Assembly: GCA_947258715.1 (NCBI GenBank)
Contig: CAMYJH010000034.1
Coordinates: 1 to 33,905, forward strand
Length of the DNA stretch: 33,905 bases
Reading direction: 5' to 3'
From: an uncultured Gammaproteobacteria bacterium
GTDB taxonomy: Bacteria; Pseudomonadota; Gammaproteobacteria; HK1
In this document: one piece after another, positions 33,891 to 33,905 of the stretch
How positions within the stretch are numbered: position 1 is the stretch's first letter
Layout of the letters: each line of letters begins with the position of its first letter
The notes under the pieces: generated by a model
The model's database searches: none
Seen by the model: only the letters and a program-made list of their open reading frames with translations
What the model was told of the DNA's origin: nothing
Program-made: the position numbers and the translations under genes

Positions 33891-33905
33891 TGAGGCAAGT
33901 GGAAA

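Overview
The window is a high-GC proteobacterial chromosome segment, most probably from a gammaproteobacterium. The main support is the block ndk-rlmN-pilF-rodZ-hisS-yfgM-bamB-der, whose order is typical of Pseudomonas-like gammaproteobacteria. A bamC-dapA / gcvR neighbourhood, a 180-kDa-class NAD-glutamate dehydrogenase and Pseudomonas-style REP palindromes (GGAGCGAGCTTGCTCGCGA) agree with this. I cannot name a genus.

Layout. 1-1275: an IS10-group (IS4 family) insertion sequence cut by the left edge of the window, with its outer terminus visible near 1275. 1301-2907: a visibly AT-richer islet with an orphan lipoprotein, followed by a small secreted protein closed by a strong terminator. 3442-5346: an LplT-like transporter fused to a PlsC-like acyltransferase. 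It converges, across a perfect 19-bp inverted repeat, on a membrane-bound spermidine-synthase-like protein (5393-7705, minus). 7813-13563 (minus): a three-gene set of an MttB-like methyltransferase and two large TMADH/FadH-type flavin-iron-sulfur oxidoreductases. It looks like a catabolic unit for a methylated amine or betaine. 13786-22197 (plus): the housekeeping block (nucleotide balance, 23S rRNA methylation, type IV pilus lipoprotein, cell-shape protein, histidyl-tRNA synthetase, translocon-associated YfgM, BamB, ribosome-assembly GTPase Der). 22428-24508 (minus): bamC and dapA with a 4-bp overlap. 24914-27078 (plus): gcvR and a PIN-PhoH protein. 27264-32207 (minus): NAD-glutamate dehydrogenase. 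32776-33744 (plus): a TAXI-type TRAP solute-binding protein, followed by three successive hairpins at the right edge.

How the parts relate. The methylamine/betaine-type operon, the glycine-cleavage regulator gcvR, the catabolic glutamate dehydrogenase and the TRAP receptor would all suit an organism that lives on amino acids and organic solutes, but that link is inference. Extragenic space is occupied by REP-like units at 22.2-22.4, 25.5-25.7 and 27.1-27.25 kb. The usual ispG gene is absent between rodZ and hisS, and hisS has its own extended -10 candidate. I see no tRNA, rRNA, CRISPR array, prophage or defence island. The most interesting part is the mttB-like/double flavoprotein operon, in which one flavoprotein has Met in place of a cluster-ligand Cys.
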